DNA from: Gnetum montanum
Taxonomy: Eukaryota; Streptophyta; Gnetopsida; Gnetales; Gnetaceae
Reading direction: 5' to 3'
Assembly: GCA_015680685.1 (NCBI GenBank)
Contig: MNCI01036287.1
Location: 489,642-553,641, forward strand
Length of the DNA: 64,000 nucleotides
The notes beneath the pieces were generated by a model. The model ran no database searches, was not told the origin of the DNA, and was given only the letters and a program-made list of their open reading frames with translations. Positions 23,581 to 36,619 of this stretch are shown piece after piece. The first letter of the stretch is position 1, and each line of letters opens with the position of its first letter. The translations under genes and the position numbers were made by a program.

Positions 23581-26500
23581 TCGGTTGTTTGCTTGTGTAC
23601 TACCTCTTTGCGAAGACAAAATGCAAAGCATTAAGGAAAAAATACTTAACAATGATGGAAAAAACCATTACATATCAAAGCTCTGGTTAAATATGTACTA
23701 ACTAACTTTCTAGTATCCTAACCATACATGAGAATATTTTTTAATAATAATTTTTTAAAAAATTAAGTAACCAATAAACAAGTTTTTTTTTTTTTACCTT
23801 TTCTATTTCTTCAATGTACTTAGTATGACTTGCCAACTTGAAATACTCCTACTAAATGGATTTCTAGTCTTCACCCTTCATCTTATCTACATGCTATTGA
23901 TGTAATAAGCTTGGTCATTTTGCAAAAGAATGCCCAAATACTACAATTGACTACTGCAACAAAATACATACAAGGAGAATTCCTTTTTCCTATCTACACT
24001 TATAATAGACAATAACATAGCTATAAAGATACAAGGCAAATGGTTTTACCAAATAGCTGTCCCAAAAGAGAATAGTTTTTTTACTTAAGGAATTACACTA
24101 ATAATAGGTAAGATTAAATGTCAAATGCACACCTTGATTATAGGCATATTTATAGATGATTATTGGCACATTCATTAATGCTAGTGGATAGTTTTAATAA
24201 AGGATGATGCTTGGGCCACCTAACTATGGAAAAAAATTTAAAATAAATTTCTTGAAATGGTTAAAAAAATTGTAAATGTTTAATGGTTCAAAAAGTTTTG
24301 TTGATTAAAGTAAACTCTCTTTCATAGAGATAATTTGTAACTTGAACTCATACTCTATGCTAGACACTCTTTCTTCTACCATTGAAGCATCATTTATTAG
24401 ATGCAAATTTTTAAATTTTTTGTATTTATATGTATACATGGGCTCATCGGAGGTGCTAACCAAGCAATGGTGGGACCAACCCATTCAGGCTTGAAATTTC
24501 AAATTATTTAACTAAATCATAAATGTTTTAAAAAACATATTTTTCATAGAAAAAGACTCATCAAACATTCTTATTTAATAAACATTACATTTATATTATT
24601 AGTTGTTACCATAGATTCAAGTGGAGCAAGGACAATAGTGGAGAAAATATAGGATGTGGCTAAGTCGGCCATAATGTAGTTAGGATGACTATTCCTTCAA
24701 TACATAAGTTATTAACTCATAATACTTGATTTCTATGATAACTATTTAATTCATGAGGACTACTCAATAATGTGTGATTTAGTAAGAATGCTTCGTCATG
24801 CATGTTTTAGGTTATTGAAACTTAGTTATATTATTTGAATAACTTGCAATATACTAATATTCTAGTATGTGTCTTATTGAAATTTATTATAATTTCTAAT
24901 TCCTATTATGTGCAATAACTATAATTGTAACATTATATTTATTGAAATATGGATCCCTTGTTATATAATACAAGGAAGAGACATGATAATAGAGAACTTG
25001 GCAAAAAATCAACAACTAGATCATTTGTATGTAGATAGTTTCTATCTATCTTATGTGCTAATTGTTGTGAGAAGAACTATATGGAAAGTATTATAGTGGG
25101 TGATATTAGAAGTACTTGTCAAATGATGTGCACAATGATTGCTAATGATTGAAGACCATAGATTATTTCTAAAATTGAATCTAATCATGTAATCAAGAAT
25201 GGTTATTTTGTATTAAACATAATAAAATATTTTTGAATTGAGATTTCTAAGAAGGATTTCCATAGAATTCATGGAACTTCTAGTAGTACATTCCACCATC
25301 ATTTATGTAATTTCAAGCATAGACATGTTTTTTAAGCATAGAAATGTAGGATAGATAAAGCCAAGATCTCGAAAGATTGTACCAATAATGACTCTTAAGA
25401 GAGTTATTTATGAGATGGTTAACTAGTTATCATCAGAATGTAGAGAGGTTTTGATTAATTAGTAATAAGAAACAAGCAGGGTCATGCTAAACGCATGCTA
25501 CCTCTGTTAAACCCTACTCTAATTTTATTTAATCTCCTTGGCCGCTCTTAGACATACATGTTCAAGCAACACTTCCGCTATTTAATCCTAAATCCTAACA
25601 AATCATTGACGTTGCCGTTGTGCCACTGTTAAAAAGACATCCTAGGGATTCCCAGCATTTGGTAGCTCTTTGGCATGTACTCCCTTCTCGGGCATGTACT
25701 CCCACACCCTGAGAAAGATTATGTTTCAAGATGTTTTCTTTTAACACTCCCTATTTGTCATCAATATGTTCAGATGTTAATCATGTACTTATTCTCATTT
25801 AATTAATAAAAATCTCTTATTGGGGTCCGACACCCCCCCCTAAAAAGACATCCTTAACAGACGTTGCTAATTCTACCCTAGACGTGAAAAACTTGGGATT
25901 TAAAAAAATTTGTACAGAAATTTAATTCCAAAATCGTAATGCAGGATGAAGAAAATTAGTTGGAGAAGTTTTGAAGACTATTCTAAATCTCATTTAAAAT
26001 TTTTCATCGCGTAGACTCGCAGAAAACCAATGGAGACAAGATTTCAAACCACAATTCAAAACCATGTGGACATGAACTTATCCTGCTCATCATTGCTATC
26101 TGCGCTAAATGCATTGCAGTCACAGAATTGTGCTAAATGCTAGTTATAGAAGATCATAGTTAGAACATCAAGAGAGGCATGAATCACTGTTTCATGATGA
26201 AGTAAAGTAAACTAAATGGAACCAAAGAAGACCATATTAGGAGACAATAATAGATCAAAACTTTTCTTACTCTAGTTATCTATTACAGTAAGCGTTCAAG
26301 TCCATACATTCAAAGAGTACATTACGGCTACAATAAGAGATAACATGATTGGGGACAAAATTTGTCGCATGTAAGAGAAAAAGTATGCCCTCTATGCAAT
26401 CTTAAAGACAACAAACATTATAAACCTCTCTCCATCATGCAACTCAGGCATTCAACTACTATAGATTTGAAAGTGAGGGAGATGAGTTCTAGTTGTAAGC

Positions 26501-27040
26501 TTGGCAATCTTCATCACATTTTGCAAATAAAAAATAAAAATTGTTAGATCGTTACACTTAACAAGAGTAAATTAGATAATCAAATTCAGGTCATTAGATC
26601 AAGAATGTGTTAGTACCTTCTGTAAATAGTTTTCTACAACATTTTGGAGTAGGCAGTTTCTATTGTCAATTTTGTGTAAGGCTATCCAAGCTTGACAATC
26701 TTTTGTTTCTTGCCAAACCATTTTCATTCACCATAAAAAAAAAAAAAAACTTAGATTGAATCTCCTATACATATTTTTCAAGTTCTAGAATACTATCTCT
26801 ATCTATGGGCATATTCTTTGCAAAATTCTTAAATGCCTTTTTCAATTTTGGTATTTTTTTCTATCCATCTTGCATCTGCATTGTCCTTATATGGTTCAAA
26901 TTGCTCATCTGATTCCTGAATGTCATTTTTGTTATGCTCATGAGAAATGTCATTTTTGTTATGCTCATGAGAAGATACTGAATTTCTCTATACAACATTG
27001 CTATTTGATTTCCTAGTGGTTGATCCAAATGTCTCAGGTG
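23581..27040. other. AT-rich sequence without recognisable genes
   Basis: No convincing coding sequence was seen. Bases 25480-25860 are less AT-rich and contain a short duplicated phrase (ggcatgtactccc twice near 25675-25705), AATAAA near 25805 and a tggggtccgacacccc hairpin-like word. They may be the end of an LTR, without a partner copy to confirm it. A 28-bp tandem duplication (tgtcatttttgttatgctca and flank) lies at about 26920-26975. Confidence 0.4.
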
Positions 27041-27050
27041 TCATCCCTAA

Positions 27051-29280
27051 CTATGATGCCTCTTCATGGCTTGGAAATTCATGAGGCCTAAATGAATTTA
27101 GCTGAGTAGGGATTCTTGAATCAAAATACTCATCTTTGAAGAAGAACTTATATGCACTATTATGTCCCTTGATTAATAATAAAACATTAATTGAATGCTT
27201 GCAAAAATGACCAAGGCTAGACCATCTACACTCATAGAAAATATTGAAGGAGAATGTTCTTGAGACCTTGTACCAAGTATCCCATTTCAAAGAATTTTGA
27301 CTACACACAAGATATTCATCTTCTCTATCAAGTACTTGTATGCAATCATTATCATAGATTTCAATAGCCTTTTTCCATGACTTCTTATTGATTTCTCTAT
27401 CCTTTATATTTATTAAATACCCTATAGCTTTAAGTCTTGCATTGTTCCAGTAATATAGTTGTACCTTTATCAAGGTCCATATAAACTAATCAATGCAACA
27501 GTATTTCCTTTTTCTGATATCTCTCAAAAATTTTTCTTTTAAAAATCCATGATAGGACTCCATAGCATTGTTTGTATGCTACTGAGCATGAGGAATATCA
27601 TGATAAGCTTTTGCCTGCATCCCTGAGAAAAGAACCTTTGAGCCCGTACAACAAAAAACCAATGAAACATAAAATATAAATTTAATAAAATAGTAACTGC
27701 AACATTGACTACATATATACATATGAAATTTTTCTCTATTCAACCATTGGTTCTTAAGGTAACTAATGTAATGAATGTTATGTAGATGCTCATTGACAAA
27801 CTTGTTGATTTCCTCCACAACATCAAAAGGTCTTTTGCATTCATTGATAATAAAGTTTAGATGTGCTATCATTTTCTTTCTAGTTGTTGAATCTATGACC
27901 TTTGTTTCCATGTTCTTCCTCCATGCCCTCCAAACATGCCAAACTCATAGAAAAATATGATAATCAGATATAGACCTGAATGCAAATTATGTTGCACATT
28001 CAATTCTGATATCTCCATATTTTGATCTAGAATTTTAAATAACATAGTTAATTTTTGTTTGCTAACTATTATCTTATAGCATTCATTTCAGCTTTTGAAT
28101 TATCTAGCATGAAAGCATTCATTGTCCATCGTGGCTTTTGAGACCTGCATCTTCCCATCAATGCTGAAAGTCAAGCTGTGATATCCCTCTCTATTCACCT
28201 AGAGAAGATCACCCATGCCAATGGGAAGCCCATTATAGTATGAATTGAAAGCCAAGACTATGTGTAGATGGAGCTATTTAGGAATATATCATTAATATTA
28301 GAAGAATGAACCAATTTTCATACAATACATTCTTGGTACATGGTTTCTTAAAAAAACCCCACATATTTACTTACTCCATATTTGTTGGTGTTGAAGGTTG
28401 AATCTATACAAAGTATGTTGTTTTGAGAAAGATCAATAATCTTTTTTAGCATCCATGGCAATTGCAACCGAATGATTGTTGGGATTTGATTTTCTCTTCT
28501 TGATAGTAAAATAAGAAATCTATGGTGCTTGGTAACATAACCTCATGCTAATTTTATCATGCTCACTTTTTTTTTTCTTCTAGTGTAACATCTTTGCAAA
28601 TATTGTAAATGTCCTTCTTCAAAAGAAACATGTTCCTTTGATGAGATACCTTGAATTCTTTCCCTTCATTGTATAGATCCTTAATATATCTCTCATAAAT
28701 CATATCTACTCGAAATTATTCGTTCCATAATGAGACTATTCTTTGACATATCTCAGGGCTAATATGTATTGGCTAAGAATCTCTTCTACCTGACATGGGA
28801 CTAAGTAAGCCATGACAATAAGCTCCCAAGGTGTCAACATGATTCATTTATTTATATATAATGCATGCAACATGCTCAAAACCATGGATAACGAAAACTA
28901 TGAAATTACATTGGCAACTAGTCTTTCTGCCAGTTCTATTTCTTTTTCTTCCTTTCCTAGGTACCACCCCTATGGTAAAATTTATCCCATATGAACAATG
29001 ATAATTGATTCATGTATATGCATGGAAATTAGGCACTTATCCAATAATATGAATTATAAAAATTATTTAATAAACGTTGTTTAGGAATACCAAAATTCAA
29101 GAAAACCTACCTTGTACACAAGTGTAGTGGTTTTCTTGGGATCGACTTCCCTTCTCCCATTTTTGTTGGTTTTTCTTCCTATGGAAAAATTCACACAAAA
29201 GCATTTCATTTGTCTATTCACTTGCAATAAAATAATCCACACATTCTTTGTATATCTAAGTAAAGGAATCATCATAGAAA
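27051..29280 (-). pseudogene. MULE-type transposase remnant with SWIM zinc finger
   Basis: Reading the minus strand, the frame near 28440-28390 gives ILCIDSTFNTNKYG, the MULE transposase core start. Near 28140-28080 it gives WTMNAFMLDNSKAEMNAIR. Near 27600-27500 it gives HTNNAMESYHGFLK, and 27473-27051 gives a 140-codon open piece ending in a SWIM-like CRW-SLGHFCKHSI motif. This order is typical of plant Mutator-like transposases. The SWIM motif has only one of the first two Cys. Weaker N-terminal pieces (KKTTTLVYK) extend to 29275. Terminal inverted repeats were not found, and several stops show it is dead. Confidence 0.7.
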
Positions 29281-29659
29281 TGGGACCATATTATTTCTTT
29301 TTTTGAAAAAGTTCTTATCGGTGGATCTTGTATTTCATGTTGCCATGTTGTTTCCCAGAAACCAACATGCTCTAGCCATCCTCACATCTAAAGAAAACAA
29401 ATTTTTTTATCACTAAATAAAAGAATAATAGTATAATATAGAAACATTGTAATGGATAAACACAATTTCATGATTCATTTAAACATTGATACATACCTTT
29501 ATTATCACCATGCATCTTGTTTCTGCTACTCCTATTAAACTAGATGCAATGCTGCAACATAAAACTCCCATTACTCGTTTCTATTTAGTTGTGTAATGCA
29601 TTTTGTTATTTTGGCAAGTTTAACACACTATGTAACACACTTGTTCACAGTATAATAAT

Positions 29660-32035
29660 CAATCTACGAGCAGGTGCATCTAGCACTCATCTCGAAGCCA
29701 TTTCTAGAAGCCTTTTAACAACCGATAGCTCCCATTTACCTTAGCATTGCTGTTTCTAGATGACTAGAAGGCTTCCAACAATATTTTATCAATAGGTTAT
29801 GATGGATTGCTAGTAGTAGTGGGTTGCAATTACTTTTAGAAAGGGTGCTTCTTCCAGTGACCTGCACTTTAGTGGAAATTGAAGGTTACTTATGTTTTTA
29901 CCTTTTTTAGTAGGAGTTTTACACTATCTTATGAGCAGGTGCATCTACCACTCATCTTGTAGTTGCTTCTAGAATCCTTTTGACAATTGATAGCTTCCAT
30001 TTACCTTGGCATCATTGGTTCTGAATGACTAGAAGGCTTTCAACAATATTTTTCAATAGGCTATGGTGGACTACCAGTAGTAGTGGATCACAACTACTTT
30101 TGAAAAGGGTGCTGCTTCTAGTGACATACACTTTAGTGAAAATTGAAGCTTACTTATGTTTCTATCTCTTTTGATTAGAGTTTTACACTATCCTATGAGT
30201 GGGTGCATTTAGCACTCATCTTGTAGTCACTTTTGGAAGCCTTATGATAACCAATAAATTCCATTTTCCTTGGCATTGCTACCTCTAGATGACTGGAAGG
30301 CTTCAAGGTAGTATTTTCCAATAAGCTATGATAAATTGCCAGTAGTAGTGGGTCACAGCTACTTCCAAAAAGGATGCTACTTCTAGTTACCTACACTTTA
30401 GTGAATATCAAAGCTTACTTACATTTTTTCCTCTTTTTCTTGGAGTTTTATACTATCTTACAAGTTGGTACATCTAGCACTCATCTTGCAATTGCTTCTC
30501 GAAGCCTTTCAATAATTGATAGCTCCTATTTGCCTTAGCATCATCACTTTTGGATGACTGGAAGGCATCCAGTAGTTATTTTCAACAAGCTATGATGAAC
30601 TACCAATAGTAGTGGGTCGTAGCTACTTCCAAAAATGGTGCTGCTTGTGGTGACATACACTTTAGTGGAAATCAAAGCTTACATACGTTTTTGACTTTTT
30701 TGGCTGGAGTTTTACACTATCCTAGAAGTGGGTGCATCTAGCACTCATCTCGCAGTCTCTTCTGGAAGCCATTTGACAACTAATAACTCCCACTTATGCT
30801 AGCATCACCATCTTCAAATGACTGAAGACTTTTGATAGTATTTTTCAATACGTTGTGATGGACTACCAATAGCAAGGGTTGTAGCCACTTCCGAAAAGGG
30901 TGTTGCTTCTAGTGACCTACACTTTAGTGGAAATTGAAGCTTACTTATGTTTTTGCCTCTTCTAATTAGAATTTTATACTATCCTACGAGTGGTTGTGTG
31001 TAGCACTCATCTTGCAGTCACTTCTAAAAGCCTTCTGATAGCTTATAGCTTCCATTTGCCTTGGAAAAATTGCTTTTAGATGACTAGAAGGATTTTGGTA
31101 GTATTTTTTTAATAGGTTGTGATGGACTGCAAGTAGCAATCGATTGCAATCACTTCCAGAAAGGGTGTTGCTTTTGGTGACCTGCACTTTAGTGGAAATT
31201 AAATCTTACTTACATTTTGACCTCTTTCGATCAAATTTTTACACTCTCCTACAAGTGGGTATGTCTAACACTCATCTTGCAATCACTTCTAGAAGACTTT
31301 CAACAATTGATAGCTCCCATTTCCCCTAACATTGTCACTTTTGGATGACTAGAAGGCTTCTGGTAGTATTTTTTAACATGCTATAATGGACTACCAGTAG
31401 TAGTGAGTTGTAGTTGCTTTTGGAAAGGATACTACTTCTGGTAACCTACAATTTAGTAGAAATCGATGCTTACTTACATTTTCACCTCCTTCAATCAAAG
31501 ATTTACACTATCCTATGAGCGAGTGCGTCTAGCACTCATCTTGCAGTCACTTTATGAAGCCTTCCAACAATTCATAGCTCTCATTTTCCTTGGCATTGTC
31601 ACTTCCAAATGCTTGAAAGGCTTCCAACAGTATTTTTCAATAGGCTGTGATGGACTGCTAGTAGTAGTGGGCTGCAACCACTTACAGAAAGGTTGCTACT
31701 TCCAGTGACCTACACTTAAGTGGAAATCAAAGCTTACTTATGTTTCCTCCTTTTCTAACTAGAGTTTTATATTATCCTACAAGTGGGTGCATCTAGCACT
31801 CATTTCACAATATTTTTTAGAAGCCTTCCATTAATAGATAGCTCCCATTTGATTGGGCATTATTACTTCTAGATGACCAAAAGGATTTTTGCTTTATTTT
31901 TTAATTGGTTATGATGGATTGCTAGTAGCATCAGTTTGTATATGCTTTTAGAAAGGATGGTGCTTTTGGTGATCTACACTTTAGAGGAAATCAAAACTTC
32001 CAGTCATTTGAGCCACTTTTAGTGAGCTTCTACTA
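29660..32035. repeat. 264-bp satellite array, about nine units
   Basis: Units recur at about 29669, 29934, 30198, 30462, 30726, 30988, 31252, 31518 and 31784, close to 264 bp apart. Each contains a gtgcatctagcactcatctt-like word, then agcctt plus a ttgatagctcccattt-like word, then ttctagatgactagaaggctt (partly palindromic), and agtagtagtgggt. A tgacctacactttagtgg-like word follows, and each unit ends with ttttacactatcctatgag. The last unit is the most diverged. No unit has a lasting open frame. The array ends shortly before the truncated protease end of Tat copy B. Confidence 0.85.
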
Positions 32036-32329
32036 GTAACGTTTAGGAGATGCAATTTGTAGGATCCTCCTAAATTTCATATTTCGCATGTGCTACAATG
32101 GACTATAAGTGTGATCATTTACATAGTTTTCTCTATGAATACATGTGGATCACATTTATGCATGTCCATACATGTCCATACATAGATATTTGAATGAACA
32201 TCATGCATCCTGATCATGGTTTTTTCCATGCCCATCATACTTTCATCATTGTATACATGGGCCACCAACCATATCATAGATTTCTTTCCACCCTAAAGAG
32301 AACAAATGTAACCATGTCTAGGTCTGAAG

Positions 32330-32547
32330 TAGAGTTTTAGGAGAAAACTCCTATTTTTGGCCACAAAATAAAAGAGTTTGATGGAGCCAAAGAGGCCAAA
32401 ATGAACAACGATGAACCCATCGATGTGTCATGGGGAGAGCTCCCCTTCAAAATTGTTAGTGAAGGAGATGGAGAGTATAAATTGGTACAAAATAGATCAT
32501 ATGCATTTTCTGGTCTCTTAAAGATTAGGAGGCACTTGCATAAGTGA
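32330..32547 (+). pseudogene. pro: C-terminal end of decayed Tat protease, copy B
   Basis: The frame DVSWGELPF, then KLVQNRSYAF and KIRRHLHK followed by TGA at 32545-32547, aligns with the last 45 residues of PR in copy C (LAWADLPF, PPRPYAA, KKQLRTEG) and with copy A. Everything upstream, including gag and the active site, is missing, so copy B is truncated at about 32330. Confidence 0.7.
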
Positions 32548-32859
32548 TATACATTCATAATCCTTCTTATAGGGTATGCACTTACAAGATTGTAACTATA
32601 TGTACTTATAGCTCGATAGCCTAGTTTATATGTTGCTTATTTTTGTTTTTGTGAATTCATTTTCCTTTATGTTGAATTTTTTATTTGCCTATAGCTTAAA
32701 TGTTACCTTTTCTTTACATAATTTTACTATTGAAGCCTATTTCTTTTTGTCAAAACATCATAAAAATTTTAAGATTGAAAAAATCCATAAAAATTTATAT
32801 AACATGAAATATCCAAAAAAATATGCATTTTCTTTTATGTATTGCTATGAAATAAAATG

Positions 32860-32950
32860 GCCTTAAACTAACAAACATCATATGGCCCACCATGGCATTA
32901 AAATTGGCAAATACAACATGGCCCACCATGGCCTAAAACTAACAAAAAAT
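32860..32950 (+). repeat. Short remnant of the conserved 'ggccttaaactag' array, copy B
   Basis: Two or three units (atggccttaaactaac, tggcccaccatggcattaaa, tggcccaccatggcctaaaac) occupy the place of the longer arrays in copies A and C. Confidence 0.65.
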
Positions 32951-33293
32951 CTTATACCTCATTTTTGCCTTAGTTTTCAACTTTGTTTCATAACTGTTTT
33001 AATCTTCTATCGCATGAAAATTGAGTTTAGCAAACATGAGCTCAAAACATAGATTACAACGTAGAAACATAACATATAAAAAACCATGATGCTATAATAC
33101 CATAGATGTAATTAAAACTAAAATTTAAAATTAAAATTAAAGTTAAAATGTCCATAACATCATAACCACAACCACATAACATGGCAAAAATGTCCAAACA
33201 ATAAAACGTTCAAACAATAAAATATTTTGGTTAACACTAGTCATACATCATCATGAAATTAAAACAACTAGAACTAAGAGGAAACTAGTGGAA

Positions 33294-34536
33294 CTAAGTA
33301 GCATCCATAGGAGGGAGTGGGGGATCATCTCCACCTTCATTGCTAGGACCATTGCCATCATTTGGTACATATGACATGACAACACAAAACTGATTAGTAA
33401 CCAAGACACATGAAGACAAAATAAATAACTTAAAATAAAATAAAACCAAAGCTAAAGCAACAAACCTAAGATGGTGTAAAGCTACATGTTCTTCAGGGAA
33501 GCTCTAATGACCAACCTCTAGTCAGTGGAGGATTTGATCTTCAGACATGTTGGTCTAGTTCACATCCCCAAGATCAATACTTGTTAGGATATTGGTCTTG
33601 TTATATTTCATGCGAGAATGTCATGGTAGCTGCTTCCCTAAGGTAGTGTCTACAACCACATTCTTTGTAAACATTTTATAGAACTCCTTTGCTTTGATGC
33701 TCATTATGAACAATTCTAGATTTTTTCACTCTGTATACTCCTCCTTTAGCTAGTTAAGGTAGGCATCCCATTTAGCTTTATACATTTTTTTGTGGTCCTT
33801 TTAGGTACAATCCCACTCAAGGATCCAATTACAGTATTCCCTCAACTCACTAGCCTTGGGGTTGATGAGATCAATTTGGAGCTTTTATTTTGGTATTTGC
33901 CTAGAAAGGGCAACCTTGCCTTGGATTGCATTCCAATAACGAGCCCAAGTTATCTCTCTAGTGCACAGGGAGTCTTTTTTGTTCACTTGAGCTTCTATGA
34001 AGTCTCTACAGTCCTTAAAGTTTGTCACCTCTTCTTTTAGCTTTTTGTTCTCCTCCCTCAATGCTACAACTGGTTCCCATAGGAACTCATTGGAGTGTCT
34101 ACATTTCCATAAGGACTTAGCAAAGGAGAGTGCACATCTAGTGGTACCTTAATATAGCCTATGTGGGACATTCTCTAAATCAAAAGATAAGGGATACAAT
34201 GTGTCAACCTTCACTAGCTTGTCAAGATCCCATCTCAGTCTAGGCACTATAACCAACATAAAATAATGTCCAAAAAATTAAACCATTTAGTAACAAAAAA
34301 AACCCTACATAATCATGGAAAACTAGATAGAAGATCAAAATTATAAAAAAATAATGAAAACATAAAGGGTTCAAATTCTTACCAATCTTAGGAGTTATCT
34401 GTTGCAATTGGCTAATCATATCCTCAGCTACATCCCACATAAATTCAAGTTTATTAGGGGTTTTCACCGATGGTTACATATAGAAGGTAGAAGTGGAAGC
34501 TTCTACCAGTGGCTCTTGGGCTACAATAAGTGTAGT
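33294..34536 (-). pseudogene. Antisense accessory gene, copy B, 3' part
   Basis: This is the downstream part of the antisense gene, cut by the copia insertion. Exon 8 is near 33368-33294 (VPNDGNGPSNEGGDD, stop TAG), matching the IPEDG start of exon 8 in the young copy. Exon 7 is 34246-33466, about 781 bp against 818, with the conserved LRWD start. Its Arg codon is AGA at 34235-34233, where copy C has TGA. Exon 6 is near 34467-34390, with NKLEFMWDVAEDMISQLQ and a GTAAG donor retained. The gene continues beyond the insertion at 40992. Confidence 0.7.
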
Positions 34537-35605
34537 TGTAGACCTTTTAGTATGTCAAAATGTTAAGAAAAATGGAGAACAAGGTTGTTTATGTGGTTGT
34601 GTGATTATTGTGTTTGTAGGAAAAGAAATTGGATCAAGACAAGAAGGTTTGTGGAAGTTTGATGAACATGGACAAGGAGTGAATATTTTAAAGGATAAAG
34701 GAAGCTAAAGAAAGATGTCTCCAAGAAATAGTAGACATCTTAGCAAAATTGAAGGTAACACAAAAGAAGAAATCTTTGAAAAATAGTAGACATCTTTCAT
34801 CAGGCAAAGAAATCTTTTACCAGACAAAGATGTCCTTACAGAATGAAGGCCAGTCATAGAAAGATGTCTTTCACTAGAAAAAGAGGTCTTCTTAGAATGA
34901 AGATCAAATGTAGAAATACATCTTAGCCATGATGAAGATGTCTTCCATGATTGTTAGCTATCCATTGCATTAGTTCCAAGATGTATTTGGAAACATAGTG
35001 ATTATAAGAAGACATCATTCTTATTGGGAAATGTGCAACCTTTTTTATTATCATTGTGTAATCATTGGATAATCATTATAATAATTATTTCTCCTTATTG
35101 TTCTATGTTTTTTCTATTGTAAATTGAGCTTTACCTCAAGTACAAGGATCAACAAACCAAGTTGCATTCATCCCTTGTGATTGTTATTCTCTTTTATTGC
35201 CCTATGGGGTTGATGTGGTTCTTGTGGGAAGGCATCTTACTTGAGCTGTTGGGATCCTGTAGGATTAAGTATTGGTGTAGTGCGACAACACTCTGAAGTG
35301 GAGCTCAAAGTTGTAAAGGTAGTGGGATCCTTAGAACCACATTATACGCTTGTTGGAACCTTGTAGGGTTGAGTGGATTTGTAGAATTGAATCACTCTAG
35401 AGTGGAGCTTAGAGCTTGTATAGGGTGTGGTATCCTTCAAACCACAATTTGGAAGGAAAAGAGTTTGGAGTTATGCTTGCAAACTACCCTTTGAGTGTGG
35501 ACTACCCAAGTTGGGGAACCACTTTAAAATTGGTATGCTCTTTGTGTCAAAGAATTTTATTTGGGGAAGTTATTCACCCATTCCTTCTAAGTTCAATAAG
35601 CCTCA
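34537..35605 (+). repeat. 5' LTR of the copia element
   Basis: It starts TGTAGACC and ends CCTCA. It aligns along its length with 39930-40991, with shared words such as gatgtc-rich repeats, gtgtcaaagaattttatttg and ggatcct. Confidence 0.85.
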
Positions 35606-35607
35606 AG

Positions 35608-35620
35608 TGGTATTAGAGCC
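35608..35620 (+). other. tRNA primer-binding site of the copia element
   Basis: TGGTATTAGAGCC, two bases after the LTR, differs by one base from TGGTATCAGAGC, the usual initiator-methionine tRNA complement of plant copia elements. Confidence 0.85.
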
Positions 35621-35759
35621 TGGTACTCTTGCTCTCTACATTAATCTTCAAGAGTGAACATGGGAAGGGACAATCAACATCACACACATATGTACAAAGA
35701 GCCTAATGTACATCATCAATTGGTGTGCTTAATTCATTTATCACATCTATTATAAAGGT

Positions 35760-36215
35760 AAGTATCTCATTTCCTTATATTCAGAAATATAGAAGACTAT
35801 GCTTGTAAAGTTGACAATTCTTGTGATTATGAAAATGATGTTTCCTTTGAAGAAAGGTATGAAATATTTTGGCATGAAATTATTTCTTTTCAAAATTTAT
35901 GCATTGAGATAAAAGATGCTTTACATGATAAGGAAATAAAAATTAAATTTCTTTAATGATGAATGCTATTATCTCAAAAAGAAAAACTCAAACCTTAGGG
36001 TTGAGATTCAAAGACTAACAAATATGATTGAGCAGATGAAGAAGAACTCTATGGAGAAGTCGAAAGATCAAAAATAACATTTTTCTAGGTTTGGTATATC
36101 TTCTAAACCAAAAAAACTTGAAATGCTTTTTTTGTGGTAAATATGGCCATATTCAAGTCTTTTGCTATCTCAAAATTATGGAAGATGATGTGTAGACATT
36201 CCACATTATTAGGAG
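35760..36215 (+). pseudogene. gag: Copia gag remnant with zinc knuckle
   Basis: Most of gag appears deleted or scrambled. The zinc knuckle near 36125-36175 is readable as CFFCGKYGHIQVFC (CX2CX4HX4C), preceded by basic sequence. Upstream frame pieces encode YEISFQNLC-like helical segments typical of the end of copia gag. Confidence 0.6.
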
Positions 36216-36619
36216 ATTAATCTCATCCTTTTATTTATTCTAACTAAGATGAGATCCTAGTTGTCCATGCTTATTCATATCCATGCGTATCCATACCCAT
36301 GATTATCTCATCCATAAAAAAGATGATAAAGATCATTCCCATGATTTTAGAGACTCATGCTTATCTCTTCAAATACATTCTTGGAAGGATCCAAGTCTAT
36401 ATAATTGTAGCAGCACATATTCATAAACATATAGATTCTAGATTAATAGATTGTAAGTGTGTTGTTTGTTCTAACAAATTTCTTTAATTTCCATTTAGCA
36501 TAGATAGTAGATCCAAGGCCCTTTAGATTTAGATTTCTCAAGAATGTCTCAATAATCTTGGTCTTTGTAAAGCTAGCCTAGAAAGAAAACCATGTAGGTT
36601 TGAAAAGGAAAAGAAGAAA

